The notes under the pieces are model-generated. The model was not told where the DNA came from, searched no databases, and saw only the letters and a program-made list of their open reading frames with translations. Shown piece by piece: positions 55,501 through 64,000 of a DNA stretch of 64,000 bases; the stretch's first letter is position 1; each line of letters opens with the position of its first letter. This stretch comes from Ascaphus truei. Lineage: Eukaryota; Chordata; Amphibia; Anura; Ascaphidae. A program made the translations under genes and the position numbers. The stretch lies in contig CM071567.1 in the NCBI GenBank assembly GCA_036426205.1, positions 296,622,204 through 296,686,203 on the forward strand. Direction: 5' to 3'.

Positions 55501-55700
55501 GCCCAAGAAGTCGACGGTACAACATCCACCCCATTGGATTATACAGTACAGAAGAAAAGGAAGAAGAAAGAAGAAAAGAAAGAACTTACTGGAGGAGACG
55601 ATTCTTCAACCGTGGACTTCTTCGCATCGGCTGTTGAGGAGCATTTTGTCGAGGGCCGAGAGGTTACTGCTGGAGTTGGAGGGTGAAGACAACAAAAGTA
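55501..55700 (+). CDS. first-exon-like charged ORF of the second foldback element
   Basis: Open from a stop at 55498 to TGA at 55684-55686: VDGTTSTPLDYTVQKK, a Lys/Glu-rich stretch KKEEKKELTGGDDSST, then VDFFASAVEEHFVEGREV and TAGVGG. It lies in the same place as 43464-43618 (outside the core, before a donor-like site) and has the same basic-acidic-hydrophobic order. No ATG in this phase. The left arm keeps only the last 22 codons in frame. Function unknown. Confidence 0.35.
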
Positions 55701-56945
55701 AAAACACATTGATTGGCTTTTTTTTTTTTTTTAAATTGTTTACTTTTTTTTTTAGGTTGCCCATTGACTGCTAATGAGCTTATCTATGGCCCTTTCAGGG
55801 AATAGATAATCACTGTGACAAGCAATGCATTTTTTGGCAAATGTTTGTATTTATTTAAATGTAATGTATTGTATTTTGTGTTATGGATTTTATCTTGCTT
55901 ACCCATTCATTGTCAGTGTGACAATCCATGCCCATATTGGTGGCATGGTTTACCACAGTCACAATCAATGGCTTTATTGTGAAATACTTGTTTAAATTGT
56001 GATGTCTGCATCACGTCACAGTATCTTAGGTCCCATATAAGGCAGGAAACTCTGTTCTCCTTTACACAGGGTTTATTTACAGGGGTTAAATAATTCAATA
56101 ACAGGCCCACTGTCCCTTCAAGGCAGAACAAATTATAAAATAAATATCTACACCTTCATAGGAGACTGACTAAACATGCAGCTCCAACTCTCTCTAACGG
56201 GACCGCCAGCAGAGCTGGTTATCAGACCAAAACATGTACTAGTATAGGTAAACAACATATACAGTATTTAGACACAGCAATATAATGTTTAGCTCTTATC
56301 TGTTTCTGTTGGGGATCCATGTAATTCCCTCTGGACCCTGCAAGAATTCAGAAAATCCCCCTGTAGTGCCAATATCCTGGACAAGACATCCCTGCTTCAG
56401 CACATTCTCATGTCCTTCCTTCTTCGGATTTACAACCCAGGCAGTCCCAACAGGCTCTGCGACCACCGTCCAGTGAGTCTAGGGGTCTAGGCAAGCCAGC
56501 TTGACCTAGCTGGGGAAACTTTCTCTCTCTCTCCCCCTTCTCTGGTGAAAAGCAGTCTCTCTGTGTGCAGGCAACTTCCTGACTTTTAAAACTCATGTTC
56601 CTTGAGGAGTTCTGCTAATTGGCTCCAACTGCTGTAAGCTCCTACAGAGGAGTTTAACCTCCTGCATGATGGAATCTATGCACTGCCAGCTTTTTAGTAT
56701 CCAGACACAATGATTATATCACAATATTTAAATGTCATTTGTTTTATTACAAATGATGGGCATGTTTTACCGCTATGCCAATCAATGGGTAGAGGAGGAG
56801 GGGGTATTTGCCCCAGGGAGGGTGGTTTTGAATCCTGGGTTGGTAGCAGGGGGTGGGGAGTAAACCCCTATGGCAGTTAGTAACCACAAAGGTGATTAAG
56901 GGGTTAGTGGCCAGTAGTTTGTTTTTTATTGTAATGTTGCTGCCC

Positions 56946-56990
56946 AAGGAATATGGGGAGGAAGACGGTACGGCCTTCATCCTGTCATGG
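56946..56990 (+). other. exon-like acidic unit, right arm
   Basis: EYGEEDGTAFILSW then GTAAGTA at 56991. Counterpart of 53348-53402. Acceptor region less clear. Confidence 0.45.
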
Positions 56991-58004
56991 GTAAGTAGAA
57001 CTTTAATTGACTTTATGTTGGCTGGGTAATGTTGTATATTGAATGGGCAAATTAGCTATTATCCAGATTTGGACAGTAGTAATTTTGCCCATTATTGTAC
57101 TGTATGTGTTGTGGGCGGGAGTGTTGTTGGGGTAGAGAAGGTGGTTAGTAGGGTTGTTGTATTTTAATGTTTATTGAAGGTACAGGGGGTGGGTGAAGGG
57201 GGTAGCTGCCCCAGGGTGGGTGGTTAGGCCTCTCAGGTGGTAGCAGGAGGGTTAACCTCTTCAATACCATAGCGGTTACCACCCCCTGCATCCTTCCTGG
57301 AAGGCCTAACCCCCCATCCTGGGGCAACTACCCCCTTCACCCACCCCCTGTACCACCAAAAAACCAGTTACTCAGGTTTATCCCCTTCATTGCCTTAGCG
57401 GCTAGCCACTAAGATAATGAAGCTGTTTTTATTTTATTTTAATTACACAGTATTGTAGCAGGGGGTCTCTGGAGCAGAACCACATTAATTTCAGCCTCGG
57501 AGACCCCCTGTCCAAGTTAATGGTCCCAGTATGGGGTGCCGGTATCCGCCTGCATTGTTTAAATGCCCCACGTCTGGTGATCGGGAGATTTAAACGCACA
57601 GGAGATACCAGCACCCTATACCGAGGCCTGTAACTTGGGAATCAGGGTGTCCTCGTAACTGAAATTAATGCAGTTCTGCTTCGGACACCCCCAGCTACAA
57701 TACTCTGTTATTAAAATTTTTAATAAAAACACCGCAGGGAGATGCAGTTCTCTCTGTGCAGCTCTTACAGATTGCAGCGGTAGGACTGTGAAAAAGGCTG
57801 ATATAAGGTCACAGCTACGCCAAGCGGTGCTGGCATTTACCTACCTCGCGGTTTGTGACTTGCGGTAATGCTTTCTGATTCTTTCTGAATACAGTGATAA
57901 CACAAACATCAAACCGTTTGGTGGGAACATGCCAAACATGTTCAGCTGAATGCTAAAATACCAATTTGTGATGCCTGATTTTCATTTTGTTTTCACTGGA
58001 AACA

Positions 58005-58072
58005 TGCGGTTGAACTTAATGAAAATACTGTATATATTTGTTCAACCTTATCTACTATGTAACTATGTAACT
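58005..58072 (+). mobile_element. CR1 3' terminal relic
   Basis: GGTTGAACTTAATG, GTTCAACCTTATCTAC and TATGTAACTATGTAAC match the CR1 tail at 19946-20008. Confidence 0.7.
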
Positions 58073-58183
58073 CCTCTGTAAAGGGAGTTGTGCAGCACAC
58101 ACAAAAATGATAGCTCTTAATGTCATGTCTGACCAAAATGTGTATCAAACACAGTGCTGCCTTTCCTTTTAGAATCTTAATCC

Positions 58184-58507
58184 TTAAAGTGACATATTGC
58201 AGTCATTTAGTAATACCACATTGTTAGAACTTTTAGAATTCTTATCTAAATCATGGACGTCAGGCTTTTTTATAGTGCTGAATAATTTGGATAAATGAGC
58301 ATTCAATGGGTAATCGTATTCCCTTAACTGCATTTGGGCAGTGGTAGTGTACATGAAAAATAATAAAAGCCTTCTGCAGTGTCCTTCGCTGGACCTTGTC
58401 ACCATCTCAAACTCTGATACAGGCTGACACTTATTACTTACATCCAGACCCTCTAAAAGCAACCAGTTTATCCAGGACCTGTCACAAATGATTAAGCATT
58501 TGCACAA
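58184..58507 (-). CDS. unidentified ORF
   Basis: 107 codons of natural-looking composition on the minus strand, including MQLREYDYPLNAHLSKLFST and DVHDLDKNSKSSNNVV. No family recognised; it may be an old TE frame or a pseudogene. No promoter or splice context is evident. The rest of 58073-59630 shows nothing but short AT repeats. Confidence 0.2.
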   Translation of the reverse strand: MCKCLIICDRSWINWLLLEGLDVSNKCQPVSEFEMVTRSSEGHCRRLLLFFMYTTTAQMQLREYDYPLNAHLSKLFSTIKKPDVHDLDKNSKSSNNVVLLNDCNMSL

Positions 58508-59802
58508 AGAATTTATGCTGAAGAGTATGTGAGAAAATAAATCAAGTTACAAAAGGTACTGTTTTTTTTTTTACTTAGGTTGCAATTTTTTTGATCATTG
58601 TTAGTTTTTAGTTAGGTTAGTACTTTGTGTATGTGAGCAATGTAGAGTATTTTGCTTCATGGAAGGGAAACATTGTAAAAGTGAATCCAAAGCTAAATTA
58701 TAGCAGAATAAACCCGATGTGTTCATAGGGCTACCTTGATCATTAAATTAAATTTACCCTAATCCACTGCTGCAACAGTAAAATAACTCATTGTTTATTT
58801 TACTTGCAAAATGAGCTTGCAGTATTCTCCTTAGCAAAACAGTTCTATAATGATTCAGATAATTGCTGACACACTAAGGCACAAACAAAACCTCAGTCAT
58901 AACAATAACTTAAGGGAAATAAAGCAACTCATGGTTTTCCCTGGGTATTCTTTAACCAACATTATTTTATGTGGGATCACCCTCAGAGATTTTCAAGCCA
59001 CAATAATTAATCAGGAAATCCAAGGTAACCCTGTTAAAACTAGCCAGATCTATAACAATACTAGAAATAACAGAGGCACACCAAAAGTAAAGTCCAAAAG
59101 ATATTATACATAAAATCCCCACAAATACAAAGATTAAAAAACATTTTGGACCATCCCATGGCCTACCTCAGGAAACCAGGTACCTTTAAGTCCTTTGCTT
59201 ATATACATATATATATATATGAAGACACTTTTGGAATTTGCCTCCAAAACTATGGAAGCTGTCATGGTCCAAACTATGGTACAATATTCAGTTTTTTGAT
59301 GTACAGAAGTTTCTTTCAATCCAAAACATTGCAAGTTGTGACTGTATTGTGGCCAAATTTCCCATCACTAAGGTCAGCATTCAATACATGTAAATATTTG
59401 ACAAGTAACAGTCCATTGCAGTTACAATGTTTTAATTTCAGTGAAACTCCCATAGTATAAAAGTATAATAGCCCGTACCTTAGAAGCAGCGAGTGGGGGA
59501 GATAGATAGTTTAGGCCAATATAAAGTATAATAATGTATGTATCTCTGTGCCTATTATGATTACTATTTAACAAGTAGAAACTATTACACAGAGTCACTT
59601 TGCCTATACTTCCTGTACTTTAATACTTGAAGAAATAAAGGCTTAAGGTACTGTGTGCATGCTTTGTTTATGCGCATGCGTGTCTATGGAATGTATATGC
59701 GTCTTTGAATTTAAATGTAAGAGGAGTGTTGTATACATTTGGCACGCTCAGTAGCACTCCTTTTGACACAAATATATCCTTTGTATATCAGTATTGCCAG
59801 AC

Positions 59803-59830
59803 CTGAAGAAGAGAGGAGAACTCTCGAAAG
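59803..59830 (+). ncRNA. hammerhead-like core, PLE copy 6 left repeat
   Basis: CTGAAGA, stem GAGAG-GAGAA-CTCTC, GAAAG. Core rules kept except for G after GAAA. Confidence 0.55.
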
Positions 59831-59905
59831 CTTGTCCTATGACATAAATTGTTAGTCCAATAAAAAAGGTATCACCTAATACTGAAGAACTCATTTATTC
59901 TGCAC

Positions 59906-59907
<2 letters not shown>

Positions 59908-59947
<40 letters not shown>
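59908..59947 (+). repeat. (TA)n
   Basis: Pure TA repeat directly next to the MITE; the MITE target is TA. Confidence 0.9.
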
Positions 59948-59948
<1 letters not shown>

Positions 59949-59951
<3 letters not shown>

Positions 59952-60280
59952 GCATACCCCGGTTTAAGGACACTCACTTTAAGTACACTCGCGAGTAAGT
60001 ACATATCGCCCAATAGGCAAACGTCAGTTCACGCATGCGCCTGTCAGCACGTCCTGACCAGCAATACCGGCTCCCTACCTGTACCGAAGCTGTGCGCAAG
60101 CGGGGAGACTATAGAGCCTGTTACAAATGCCTTATTTACATCAGGTATGCACGTATATGACGATTGCAGTACAGTACACGCATCAATAAGTGGGTAAAAG
60201 GGAGTGCTTCACTTTAAGTACATTTTCGCTTTACATACATGCTCTGGTCCCATTGCGTACGTTAATGCGGGGTATGCCTG
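59949..60280. mobile_element. Tigger/pogo-like MITE
   Basis: 332 bp with CAGGCATACCCCG at the left and its complement CGGGGTATGCCTG at the right, flanked by TA on each side. Internal CACTTTAAGTACA is repeated near both ends. The CAGGCATAC terminus is that of Tigger-type mariner elements. Non-autonomous. Confidence 0.8.
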
Positions 60281-60399
60281 TATATATATAAAGCAGAACA
60301 TAGCCGTGTTAGTCCAGTTGCGATAGTGCAGAATAAATGAGTTCTTCAGTATTCGGTGATTCCTTTTTTATTGGACTAACAATTTATGTCATAGGACAA

Positions 60400-60428
60400 G
60401 CTTTCGAGAGTTATCCTCTCTTCTTCAG
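60400..60428 (-). ncRNA. hammerhead-like core, PLE copy 6 right repeat
   Basis: CTGAAGA, GAGAG-GATAA-CTCTC, GAAAG. Mate of 59803-59830 with one loop change. Confidence 0.55.
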
Positions 60429-60659
60429 GTCAAGCAATACTGATATACAAAGGAATCTATGGCTAAAACAGTGTGGAGAGAGGAAAAAAAACCCAGATAT
60501 TTACTGTAGATAAGGTAGGGTGTTAAGTGTTTGAAGCCAGGGGACAGTGTCAAAGAAAGATGGGGAGGGATACTGGGGGGGGGAGAGAAAGTGTGGATAA
60601 GAATAGAGGCAAGCAGGATAATTACAAGCAATTTTGATAGGGTGTGAGAAAACCCATGT

Positions 60660-63347
60660 CCGCATTAAGTCCTTTGGTTTTGGTGTCAAAGAGTCTTATC
60701 ATTCTGAGTTCAAATGTTTTCCGTTCTTGGGTGCTTTTAAACATTCCATTGAGGATTTAGATTTTTAGATGATTTATGGAATGATCTGGTTGTGAGAAGT
60801 GATGTCCCACAGGTGAGCAGTATCTTCCTTCTTCGTGATGGAGTATAGAGTGTCTGTGCATATTCATTCTTCCTTGTAGTTTTTGGCTGGTTTCTCCAAT
60901 GTAGCAACCTTGGTCCCATTTGTTGCACTGAATCATATACACTAAATTCCTGGATGTGCAGCTGTATGATCCTTTAACATTGAATGTTCTATGGTTGTGA
61001 CTGGCTGTGGGATCCTGGCAAATATGTTTGCAGAGTTTGCAGCGTTTGTTGCTGCACGGTTTTGTGCCATTACCCATGTCTTTAAAATCGTTGTGAAGTT
61101 TTCTGCTGACTAATTTCTGTTTGAGGTTTGGTGGTTGCGGGAATGCAAGAATGGGAGGTTTGGGAAAGATTTCTTTTAATGTCGCATTCTCTGTCAGCAT
61201 GAGTTGCAGATCTTTGATTATTTTTCGTATACCCTCTAGGGTAGGGTTGTATGTGGTCACTAGTGGTATGCGTGTGGTAGGTTCTTTCTGTCTGTATTGT
61301 TACAGGTGTTCTCGTGGGGCTTTTATTGCAGATGTAATAGTTTTAGCAATGGTCTTTGGTTTGTATCCCTTCTGTCTGAATGATTCGGTCAGGGTTGTGA
61401 GATGCCTGTTTCTGTCTTCAGTGTCAGAGTATAAGCGGTGCTATCTTATAGCCTGGCTGTGTATGATACCTTGTTTTGTATGAGTGGGATGGAAGCTGGA
61501 GTTGTGGAGGTAACTGCATCTGTCAGTAGGTTTCTTGTATACAGATGTGTGTAGTTTGCCATCTTTCAGTGTTACTGTAGTATCTAGAAAGTTTACTAGG
61601 TTTGCCGAATAATCAATTTTGAGTTTAATTGATGGATGGAATGAGTTCAGGGACTCGTGGAATTGTTTTAGGTTTTCTTCACCCTCTGTCCATATTATAA
61701 ACAGGTCATCAATGTATCTGTAGTATTTGTAGGGTTTGTGGAGGCATGTAGTTAGGAATCTTTGTTCAAGATTTGCCATGAAAAGATTGGCATATTGCGG
61801 TGCCATCTTGGTACCCATTGCAGACCCCATTAGTTGTAGGTACATTTCCTTGTTGAAGCTGAAGTAGTTGTGTGTGAGGATATATTCTATCAGTTTGGTA
61901 ATTACATCAGCGCTGTATTTCTGATCCAGGGGAGATGTTGTAAGGAAATGCAGGCATGCCTCAATACCATCCTTGTGGGGGATGTTGCTGTAAAGGGATT
62001 CTACATCCATGGTAACTAGCAGTGTGTCGGATGGTAGTTGGTTGATGTTGTTAAGATTATTGAGAAAATCTGTGGTATCTTGTATGAAGCTGTTGGTGCT
62101 TCTGACTAAAGGTTTGAGGATATTCTCCACTAAGCCTGATATTTGTTCCGTGAGTGTATCCATACCTGTTATAATTGGTCTGCCGGGGTTTCCTGGTTTG
62201 TGGATTTTGGGAAGCATGTAGAAGATCTGTCAGGTATTAGTTGTTTTAATTGTGGTTGCAGGTGGTTAGGGAATGTTTGAATGAGATTCATGAGTTGCTT
62301 TGTATATTCCTGGGTTGGATCATGCATGAGTTTCTTGTAGTAGGTGTTGTCTGTGAGTTGTCTATTGCCTTCTTCTATTTATTTATTTGTGTTCATAAGC
62401 ACCACTGCGCCTCATTTATCTGCTGGGTTGATGGTGATGTTGTGGTTGTTTCTCAGTTCCTTGATAGCAGATCTCTCCATGGGGGATAGGTTATACATAG
62501 TTTTTTTCTGCTGTGTTGATGCTAGTAAGGAAACTTGTGATCTTAAGCTCTGTATGTAGCTGTCAAGTATGATGTTGCGTCCTGTTGGTGATGGGAAGTA
62601 CATGTTCCTCTTCTTGTTGTTGTTCTCTGTCATTATGGGGGTGCTCTCTTTTTTGTGGAAGTATTCTTTCAGTCGTAGTCTCCTGAAGAATTCTTCTAGG
62701 TCTGAGAATAATTGGATTTGATCCAGTTTGGTGGTGGGACAGAATGTTAGTCCCTTGGAGATAACAGAGATCTCAGGTTTAGAGAGTTTATAATCAGACA
62801 GGTTTATAACTCCCTGGCAGGCTTTGTACTCTTCTAGCTTGAGGTTGTGTATCTGTCTTGAAGAGTCAGTTGTGGTTTCTAGTTCTAAATAGTTGTCATG
62901 CTTTTTGTTGTTTGAAATCCCTTATGTTGTGTCCATGGTCTGCAGTCATACTGAGAGAGGCGTTGTAGTTTCTTCTGTTTTTTCTTGATTTAGTTCCACT
63001 GCAGTCTCTTGTGCAGAGTTTGCATATCTTTTTCCAGTTTGTTGGTATTTGCACTGCTTTGCAATTGCAGGGTTTGGAGTATTGTGCATTTTCGCCGTTC
63101 TAATTCCTGTTTTTTTCCATATAGTTGATGGATCTGTTTGTTTCTCACTGAGGCGTTTGCATTGTTCTTCAGTGAAATGGGAATTGTGTGTTGTTGCAAG
63201 TGGGTTTTTGATCTTCAGCCCATTTGGTATCCAGTTCCTTCTCTTGTATTCTGATAGGAAGTAGATGTCGCTGTTTAGTTGTGATTCCTTTGTAATCAGT
63301 TTGGTCAGTGTCTTTTTCATACGGCTATATGGGGTATCTTCCATCAT
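60660..63347 (-). pseudogene. PLE polyprotein: N-terminal region, RT, GIY-YIG endonuclease
   Basis: Nearly complete, about 880 codons from ATG 63347. 63347-62946 is a basic N-terminal region; after a frameshift, EISVISKGLTFCPTTKLD (about 62790) and YNLSPMERSAIKELRNN lead into RT. 62217-61441 (258 codons) has MLPKIHKPGNPGRPII, DVESLYSNIPH (motif A, residues 71-81), GSAMGTKMAPQYANLF (motif B) and YIDD (residues 168-171). One frameshift near 61440 and then 61260-60757: KPCSNKRCKLCKHI (cysteine set), LVYMIQCNKWDQGCYIGETS (GIY-YIG) and HFSQPDHS. The stops and shifts number only about four to six, so this copy is young or was recently active. It would reverse-transcribe PLE RNA at a nick made by the GIY-YIG domain. 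Confidence 0.9.
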
Positions 63348-63369
63348 GAATAAAGTATACGGTGATATA

Positions 63370-64000
63370 AGATAAAAGAAAGAAGAGTTTTGTTACCTGT
63401 TCCGGATCTTCAAGCTGAATGGCATTGGATTGACTTTGATGATGTTTCGCGGTATGAGAGCTTCCTGAAACACTGGGATTCAGAGGGTCAACGCCTCTAA
63501 AGGTAAGAAAAATATTGAATGTAATGTATGTAATTTTTTTTTACATGTTTTTTGCTTGTATTTTTTTATTTTTTTGTTTTTCATTGCCCATTGACTGATA
63601 ACGTAGATAAATACAGTGACAGACAATGCATTTTTTGGCAAATGCTTTTTTTCTATTGATTGTTGATTTTTTTTTCTTTTTCTATTTATTGTCTGGCTTA
63701 AATTGTTTGTAATTTGGATGGCTTGTTTTTAGTTCATTTTCCGATTGTTTAGTGTTTTTAATTAATTATTTATTTTGTTGGCTACTGGTTTAAATTGATA
63801 TGTTGGCTAGTGTTTTTATTAATTAATTGATTTGTTGGCTAGTGGTTTAAATTCATTCATTGTTTTGTTGGTTAGTGCTTTTATTTATTTATTTGATTGG
63901 TTGGCTAGTTCTTTTATTTATTGAATTGGTTGGCTAGTGCTTTTATTTCTTGAATTGGGTTGTTTAGAAGCTATATTTTATATTATTGTGTATTTTTGGC
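63370..64000 (+). mobile_element. part of a third foldback-type element
   Basis: 63390-63500 is open in one frame, VPDLQAEWHWIDFDDVSRY, ESFLKHWDSEGQRL then TAA, directly followed by AAAG-GTAAGAAA (donor-like, GT at 63504). LQ.E..WID.D matches the C-terminus in the giant element. At 63588-63650 TGCCCATTGACTG...GACAATGCATTTTTTGGCAAATG is shared with 55760-55845. From 63700 there are tandem TTGGCTAGTGNTTTTATT repeats to the window end. Confidence 0.5.
63700..63985 (+). repeat. TTGGCTAGT-type tandem repeat
   Basis: A unit of about 35-45 bases, TTGGCTAGTG.TTTTATTNATTNATTGATTTG, recurs at least six times with decay. Confidence 0.75.

Larger units (their letters stand above)
53165..57890. mobile_element. 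second giant foldback element, interrupted
   Basis: Left arm 53165-54190 and right arm 55387-57890 share inverted blocks: the TGCCAATGAATC and GGCAATCCATGCCCATATTGG region (53630-53790 versus 55880-55990), GCAAATGTTTGTATTTATTTAAATGTAATG, the AACCCCTTAATCACC hairpins and exon-like units. The right arm is longer and ends in modules like the outer part of 45960-47009 (GCAGGGGGTCTC hairpin, 57458-57700). Between the arms lie a hairpin MITE (54194-54370) and a PLE pseudo-LTR (54371-55385). Confidence 0.65.
59640..63360 (-). mobile_element. Penelope-like element copy 6, best preserved
   Basis: Minus-strand coding region 60660-63347 followed by a tail with a hammerhead-like core (60400-60428). Left of it, 59640-59907 is an inverted copy of the tail (GACCTGAAGAAGAGAGGA, CATAAATTGTTAGTCCAATAAAAAAGG), giving the inverted pseudo-LTR arrangement again. 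A Tigger-like MITE and (TA)n lie between the two. Confidence 0.88.

Noticed and set aside
61121..61483. Plus-strand ORFs over PLE copy 6 (also 62009-62559)
   Set aside because: Antisense shadows of the well-supported minus-strand PLE frame.
1..64000. CRISPR arrays, bacterial operons, phage or plasmid features
   Set aside because: All recognisable content is eukaryotic retroelement or MITE sequence; tandem repeats lack regular spacers.

Overview
This 64 kb window is repeat-dense vertebrate nuclear DNA, most likely from an anuran amphibian. The reasons are a CR1 LINE with the tail ending in TATGTAACTATG repeats, several L2-clade LINE copies with the GCGCTATATAAATAAA-type tail, at least six Penelope-like element (PLE) copies with hammerhead-like pseudo-LTRs, PNMA-like Ty3/Gypsy elements with CTACA-ended LTRs, Tigger-like and foldback MITEs, and a retroviral integrase fragment. 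No host gene, tRNA, rRNA, CRISPR array or prokaryotic feature could be supported. Almost every open frame that is recognisable belongs to a transposable element, and most are broken. Species assignment is inference from repeat types; nothing was searched.

Layout. 1-1640: start of an L2-type LINE on the minus strand with a 2A-like peptide. 1645-6690: broken Gypsy (gag, zinc knuckle, RT, RNase H) cut by a palindromic PLE pseudo-LTR pair (14-bp duplication 5107-5120/6566-6579). 7375-9731: solo Gypsy LTR with CACT target duplications, itself cut by a second palindromic PLE pair. 9740-20150: an L2 fragment, a PLE, a CR1 with a PLE nested in its 3' end (11-bp duplication 16091-16101/19735-19745), then L2 again. 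20200-26760: L2 tail, a 5'-truncated PLE holding an L2 tail and a minus-strand solo LTR (914 bp, GTTA duplications). 26760-29830: mostly unassigned. 29830-34290: another PLE with inverted pseudo-LTRs and an L2 inside. 34880-35850: small foldback element. 35970-47009: giant composite foldback element. 47634-49010: L2 tail split by a PLE pseudo-LTR. 49380-53160: minus-strand Gypsy integrase/LTR and a retroviral integrase piece. 53165-57890: second giant foldback element. 59640-63360: the best preserved PLE, minus strand. 63370-64000: part of a third foldback-type element.

The most interesting material is (i) the family of giant foldback elements. Their arms are inverted copies, their centres are packed with TGACGTCA and CCAAT motifs in symmetric array, and each arm carries a similar exon-like series: a small charged open frame ending in a related C-terminus, then a splice-donor-like site, then a short acidic exon with acceptor and donor. 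This looks like two divergent spliced transcription units fired from one bidirectional core; I recognise no transposase. (ii) Hammerhead-ribozyme-like cores (CUGANGA, stem II, GAAAC) in PLE pseudo-LTRs of different lineages. (iii) 2A-like peptides in two L2 copies. Limits: boundaries of old elements are good to tens of bases at best, and all family names come from reading translated motifs, without database comparison.
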